In this document: positions 59,992 through 64,000 of the stretch, in pieces
Position numbering within the stretch: the first letter of the stretch is position 1
How the letters are laid out: the number at the start of each line of letters is the position of its first letter
Source: Silene conica
Lineage: Eukaryota; Streptophyta; Magnoliopsida; Caryophyllales; Caryophyllaceae
Direction of reading: 5' to 3'
Assembly: GCA_029255685.2 (NCBI GenBank)
Contig: CM055313.2
Location: forward strand, 39,512,079 to 39,576,078
Length of the DNA stretch: 64,000 bases
Notes under the pieces: generated by a model
Databases searched by the model: none
The model's input: only the letters and a program-made list of their open reading frames with translations
What the model was told of the DNA's origin: nothing
Position numbers and translations under genes: made by a program

Positions 59992-60710
59992 AAAGTCTCA
60001 TGATTGTCATACTTTGATGCAACAACTACTACCAGTGGCTATACGTTCGATTTTACCTAAAAAACTTCGATTCGCCATAAGTAGGTTTTGCTTTTTCTTC
60101 AATGCCATATGCAATAAAGTGTTAGATCCCAAGGAGTTGGACTCTTTGCAAAAACTAATTGTCACTTCTCTTTGTCAATTGGAAATGTACTTTCCTCCTT
60201 CATTTTTCACAATAATGGTGCATTTAACTGTACACTTGGTTAGAGAAATCAAATACCTTGGTCCAGTTTATCTAAGGTATCAATATCCTTTAGAGAGATT
60301 GATGAAAGTGTACAAGGACTATACATCTAATAGATATCGTCCTGAAGGGTCTATTGTTGAGCGAGCAATCACGGATGAAGCACTTTTTATTGCTATGCAC
60401 ACTTGTCAGATTCTGAGCTTCTTGGGATTCCTAAGAATAGGCACAGTGAGTGGATGACGGGCAAAGGTCTTAGGGCTCATGTTCGTCTAGATATGGCAAC
60501 TGAGAAATGGCATATAGCACATACATATGTTCTTCATAACGAGGATGAGGTACAACCGTACATTTAGGAACACAAGGCATTGTTGAAGGCGAAGCATCGA
60601 AATAAATCAGAGATGTGGATCGCAAGTGAGCACAATAAGACTTTTAGAGTTTGGTTCAACGGTCGAGTTATAGAAGACTTGCAACAATATCCTGATCAAT
60701 GTTGCCATTG
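59992..60710 (+). pseudogene. CACTA-A Tnp2-type transposase, right half
   Basis: It resumes exactly at the duplicated AAAGT with SHDCHTLMQQLLPVAIRS, then LEMYFPPSFFTIMVHLTVHL, GPVYLRYQYPLERLMKVYKD and NRYRPEGSIVERAI. A frameshift near 60405-60415 moves the frame to SELLGIPKNRHSEW and LRAHVRLDMATEKWH. A TAG at 60565-60567 interrupts PYI*EHKALL. The remaining frame reads WIASEHNKTFRVWF. The DUF4216 region is missing; similarity stops at about 60705. Confidence 0.88.
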
Positions 60711-61440
60711 ATGAACATGTGTTACACAATCAACAAACTTGCTACCTTAGTTATGAGGAGGTTGTTCATTTGTTAGATGAACAAATGATTGGTGCCTCTC
60801 ACATTACACTCTTTATGAGGTTCGGTCTCTTTGTTTAAGCTGCCCCTTTGCAATCCCATTAATAAATATCTGATAATATGCAAACTAGTACTAGATAGTT
60901 ACTATAGATTCTTATTGTTGTAGGTATTTGAGTGATCTTGCCGATAATATGCAAATTACTAGTTTTTATGGATTCTTGTGCCCAGAGATAATGTCCTCAG
61001 AATCCATTGCTCCGGATGAAAATTATCGATCCGATTATGTTGCTAAGGCAATGACATGTACCGATTGTGGAAAAGGTCGGAAACTTATATTTGCTCCATA
61101 TGACGAGGGGTACGTAATTAAAAATTTATTTTCATAGTATTATTATTGATGACTTGATTAATTATTTTATTATTTTTTGTCAATATTTAAGTTGATATCT
61201 TCGTTGTATTTTTCTATAACATGTAGTAAGCATTGGATGTTGGGCGTGATCAATCCGGCTCAAAGTACAGTCTATTGGTGTGGTGTGATCCTGCCGGACA
61301 TACAGAGCCACGTCAATTTTTCGTGGATACAATTACCCAGTATGTCTAACTTATTTCTGATCTTTTTATTTTGCCTTTATATATATATATATACCTCCCG
61401 TTACTCCCCCTGCATTTGCCTTAAAATGTTTCTGTAGGCT
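60711..61440 (+). pseudogene. CACTA-A Ulp1-like peptidase relic
   Basis: Decayed exons follow the transposase without a spacer: YEEVVHLLDEQMIGASHITL ends at GAG|GTTCGG. After TTGTAG (about 60924) comes YLSDLADNMQITSFYGFLCP. A later exon has KHWMLGVINPAQSTVYWC, matching HWMLVVICVALNTMYILD of the CACTA-B peptidase (His region). A GTGT doublet near 61279-61286 breaks the frame; the other frame continues DPAGHTEPRQFFVDTITQ, supplying the Asp. No Gln/Cys (PGDYECG-like) segment is found, so the catalytic cysteine is gone. Confidence 0.65.
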
Positions 61441-61875
61441 AGGAACAAAAGTTAAGCCACCCAAAAGCCATCAATCATAGACCTTAGCTGGTTTTTCTAT
61501 TATACTTGAAATTAACGCTTCATTATCAACTAAAACTGAATAAATAAATAAACCTGGCTATTTATATATACAGGGCCTTTGATAAAAGGAACTCTATCGA
61601 TGCACTTGTAAAATATGAGGCTAGCCATGAACGATGATGAAGTTTAGCTTAAGTCGTAGCTAGAAGTTTAGCTTAAGTACGTAGCTAGAATTTGTGGATC
61701 GGAAAGTATGTTGATATATATGAATAATGTAGTATTTAGAGATTTTTCTTTATATATGGCTAATTTTGGACCTGAATATAGTTGTTGGAGCAATGTTATT
61801 GTACGCTATTAGCTACGTAGCTTATTTGCAGGAAGTATTGTAATAGGCCGGAAGAATTATAAATTAATTTATTAA
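61441..61875. other. CACTA-A interior, nothing assigned
   Basis: AT-rich; a tandem GTAGCTAGAAGTTTAGCTTAAGT duplication at about 61655-61692. No ORF. Confidence 0.5.
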
Positions 61876-62332
61876 AAAAAAATAGCAGGTACAAAGAGAA
61901 CGGTTATGTTCTCAAGCGTGCTCTATTAATTCAAAAATATGGCGCGAAGTTTGAACACAGTTTGAACAAAGAGGACGGTTATAGTGTACATAGAGGACGC
62001 CCAACGAGAACGGTTCCTTGTTGAACCGTGCTGCAAAATGACACATAAGAGGACGGTTAGTAAACAAAGAGGACGTGCAAAGAGAACGGTTCCTTTAAGA
62101 ACCGTGCTGAAAAGTACATAGAGGACGGGGCAAAGAGAACGGTTATTGTACATAAGAGCACGGAAAGTGGACAAAAGAGAACGGTTCAGGAAGGAACCGG
62201 TCTGGAAAGTGGACAACTAAGAGCACGGTTGAACCGTTCTCTTAGGTAAAAGGACGGCCAGGGGGAGCACGGTTCCGCCACTCATAGGAGAATGGTTTTT
62301 AACCGTCTTCGTATCTATATTTTGTAGTAGTG
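61876..62332. repeat. CACTA-A right subterminal repeats and terminus
   Basis: More than ten copies of AGAGAACGGTT or AGAGGACGGTT and inverted AACCGTTCTC / GAACCGTGCT lie 20-40 bp apart, ending TTTGTAGTAGTG. The 96-codon minus frame (61926-62216) is translation of this array. Confidence 0.88.
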
Positions 62333-62670
62333 GATCTTATTCTTCAAAAATCAGAACAAAACTCTCCCTCTCTTCGACATAAACCCTAGACACTTTCTCT
62401 CCCTCATTCAACTTAATTTCTTGCTCAATCCTCCTTTCATCCTAATCAAAGGTATGTTTTCATTCTGTTTTTTGCGTTCTTTTCGTTTCTGAGCTTCTTT
62501 TTATTTGTTTTCTGTAGCAAACAACTTCTTAATTTCAGTTTGTTGTTCTTAGATCTGGTTTTTCTGCCTTGTTTGTAGTTGATTAGGGTTTCTCTTCTGT
62601 TCTTTTTCCAATTTCTTTTCTGAAAACCCCTGAAATATGAGAACTCTTTTCTGAAAGTTGTCGTGATAGG
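62333..62670 (+). promoter_or_regulatory. CT-rich leader-like sequence, possible 5' UTR and first intron of a host gene
   Basis: Just outside CACTA-A lies CTCTCCCTCTCTTCGAC, AACCCTAGACACTTTC and TCCTCCTTTCATCC, then AATCAAAG|GTATGTTTTC near 62450, a good plant splice-donor context followed by T-rich intron-like DNA. This is the usual look of a plant 5' untranslated exon. No coding exon is visible before the solo LTR at 62671, so it may be a promoter fragment cut off from its gene. Confidence 0.3.
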
Positions 62671-64000
62671 TGATGCCCGTCGTTGAGGGTACCAAAGATA
62701 AATTTATAATTCCTAACTTTAACAATAGATAGTGAAAGTCAGGGTCGAACCACAAGGAGGTGGGGAATGTTTATTGTTGAATGTTAATGTTTAAGGGTAA
62801 CAAATTTGGGGGTTTGATTGGTTGATTACTAAGTCTAAAGTAAAGATAAAAATAAAACAAGAAAATAAAGATGAGATTAAAACTATATAAAAGGGGATGC
62901 TAGGATGTTCGGGTAGTAAATAGCTAAGGTAAAATAAATTCTAAGGTCAACATGTATTGCAGTCGCGTAAGAGGGTGTAACATATCTTTTTAAGTCTATG
63001 CTACCTAATAGCACCTTTCGGCCTATGCTATTAGTTCCTAGGTCTCACAATTATTGGGTGTCAACAATAAGGGTGATTCCTAAATTCCAGGTTACATACC
63101 TTTCAGCCTTGAGTAACCTATCCGTCTTAAGGTGTAAACCAATGCCCTTCCCGTATCTCTCAATCTTGGGTAAGTCATTACTAACATCCTACAAGTCTCC
63201 TTATGGTCTCATTGCAGGATATTATAATTGACAAGAAAAGACGAAATAAGAAAACATACGCGAGTGGTCGACCGACCGGCTACTCCAGTCGGCCGACCAC
63301 GGCCTCGGTCGACCGACTATTATTCCAGTCGGCCGACCGTGGTCCTGCTACAAGTCGGTCTTTCGAATTCTATTTACCTACGCATATTCATCCCCTACAT
63401 CCTAACATATGAAAATTAGATACTCATGGTTGTTAAGATGATTATGAAATTGAGAATAAACATGGAGAACATAGTAAATAATCTAAACATGCAAGATTCA
63501 ATAAAGCTTGGGATTCTAACTTAACAATTATAATAAAAATAAGAACTATAATAAAAAGCTAGATTAAAAGAGTAATTACCACAATTGGAATTAGGGCAGA
63601 AAAAAAACTAACTTTATTGAATGCTTGAGAATTATTGAAAGATTACAAAACTAAATCTGATAAAACTTGATACTGAAAGATTCGATGCAAAACTTGATTA
63701 TCAAGATCTAAGATATCTAAACCCTAGCTACAAGATTAGCTTATATAGGGTAAGATTTTAGAGTTTCCTAAAGACTCTAATTCTAGTTTATTTCCGAAAA
63801 GAATCGATTGGGCTTCTGTTGTGGTCGGTCGACCTACTATTCGGGTCGGTCGACCGCTTCCTGTTGGGCTTCTTTTATTTCCGGCATTCCTTGAAATTTG
63901 GGCTTAGTTAAAATTCAGGACTGGTCGGCCGACCCGTTTAGCTGGTCGGTCGACCGCCTCTGTACGGAAATCTTCGGATTTCTCTTGTTTTGACTTTTGG
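62671..64000 (-). mobile_element. Solo-LTR family, copy 2 (runs off the window)
   Basis: Collinear with 5569-7135 from the first base (TGATGCCCGTCGTTGAGGG), including the TATA-like box (63740-63750) and palindromic clusters. It extends past 64000; about 240 bp of the copy-1 length is missing. Whether a primer-binding site or full element follows cannot be seen. Confidence 0.7.
63265..63956. repeat. GGTCGACC/GGCCGACC palindrome clusters, copy 2
   Basis: Clusters at 63265-63350, 63821-63857 and 63921-63956 match those of copy 1 in position and order. Confidence 0.85.

Larger units (their letters stand above)
14991..62332 (+). mobile_element. CACTA-A: outermost CACTA transposon of the nest
   Basis: The left terminus is CACTACTACAAATATAG (14991). 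The right terminus, read inward, is CACTACTACAAAATATAG (ends 62332). Only 14991-15650 and 59997-62332 (about 3 kb) belong to it; the rest is gypsy-1 with its own passengers. Both ends have subterminal AGAACGGTT/AACCGTTCT repeats. Coding remnants on the plus strand are a Tnp2-type transposase without its N-terminal half, then a Ulp1-like relic. Flanking triplets are TAT and GAT, so the expected 3-bp target duplication is imperfect. It is a degenerate, internally deleted copy. Confidence 0.8.

Noticed and set aside
5569..64000. A single 58-kb retrotransposon bounded by the two TGATGCCC copies as LTRs
   Set aside because: No primer-binding site or polypurine tract abuts the inner edges, and host-like DNA lies inside.

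Overview
This is flowering-plant nuclear DNA (probably a eudicot; the species cannot be fixed from the sequence). It is AT-rich, has spliced genes, and is dominated by transposable elements (TEs): Ty3/gypsy chromoviruses, Ty1/copia, CACTA (En/Spm), Helitron, Stowaway and TRIM. I see no convincing intact host gene. Possible host pieces are an unrecognised two-part ORF (9508-10117), an F-box-like ORF (12794-13159), a broken RPA-like gene (14282-14943, minus) and a CT-rich leader-like stretch (62333-62670).

Left flank (1-14990): an old gypsy-type LTR (1-1325 plus 3196-4244) is split by a 1.87-kb Helitron, which itself holds a Stowaway MITE. After it come a solo LTR of an unnamed family (5569-7135), a second Stowaway (8617-8812), a solo-LTR-like block (11121-12379) and the host gene relics.

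Centre (14991-62332): one nest of seven elements that can be peeled apart using target-site duplications (TSDs). CACTA-A (14991-62332, about 3 kb of its own DNA) holds gypsy-1 (15651-59991, minus, TSD AAAGT) in its transposase gene. Gypsy-1 holds CACTA-B (17039-33100, TSD TTA) in its left LTR and gypsy-2 (38648-56583, minus, TSD CTCAG) in its gag. CACTA-B holds CACTA-C (23374-28158, TSD CAC) and a 552-bp TRIM (28759-29310, TSD ATATG), both in its transposase gene. Gypsy-2 holds a gag-only copia element (40776-49154, plus, TSD CTTCG) beside its polypurine tract.

The elements carry more biology than usual. CACTA-B has a 13-exon gene that joins a Tnp1-type accessory protein to a Ulp1-like cysteine peptidase, with an internal exon-pair duplication. 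CACTA-C has an open six-exon TNPA-like gene, a truncated Tnp2 gene and a hairpin with arms of about 100 bp. The copia element has a gag gene with a predicted 91-bp intron near its end and no pol. Its LTRs look more diverged than those of gypsy-2, which must be older.

Right flank (62333-64000): a CT-rich leader-like sequence with a possible splice donor, then a second copy of the 5569-7135 solo-LTR family that runs off the window.
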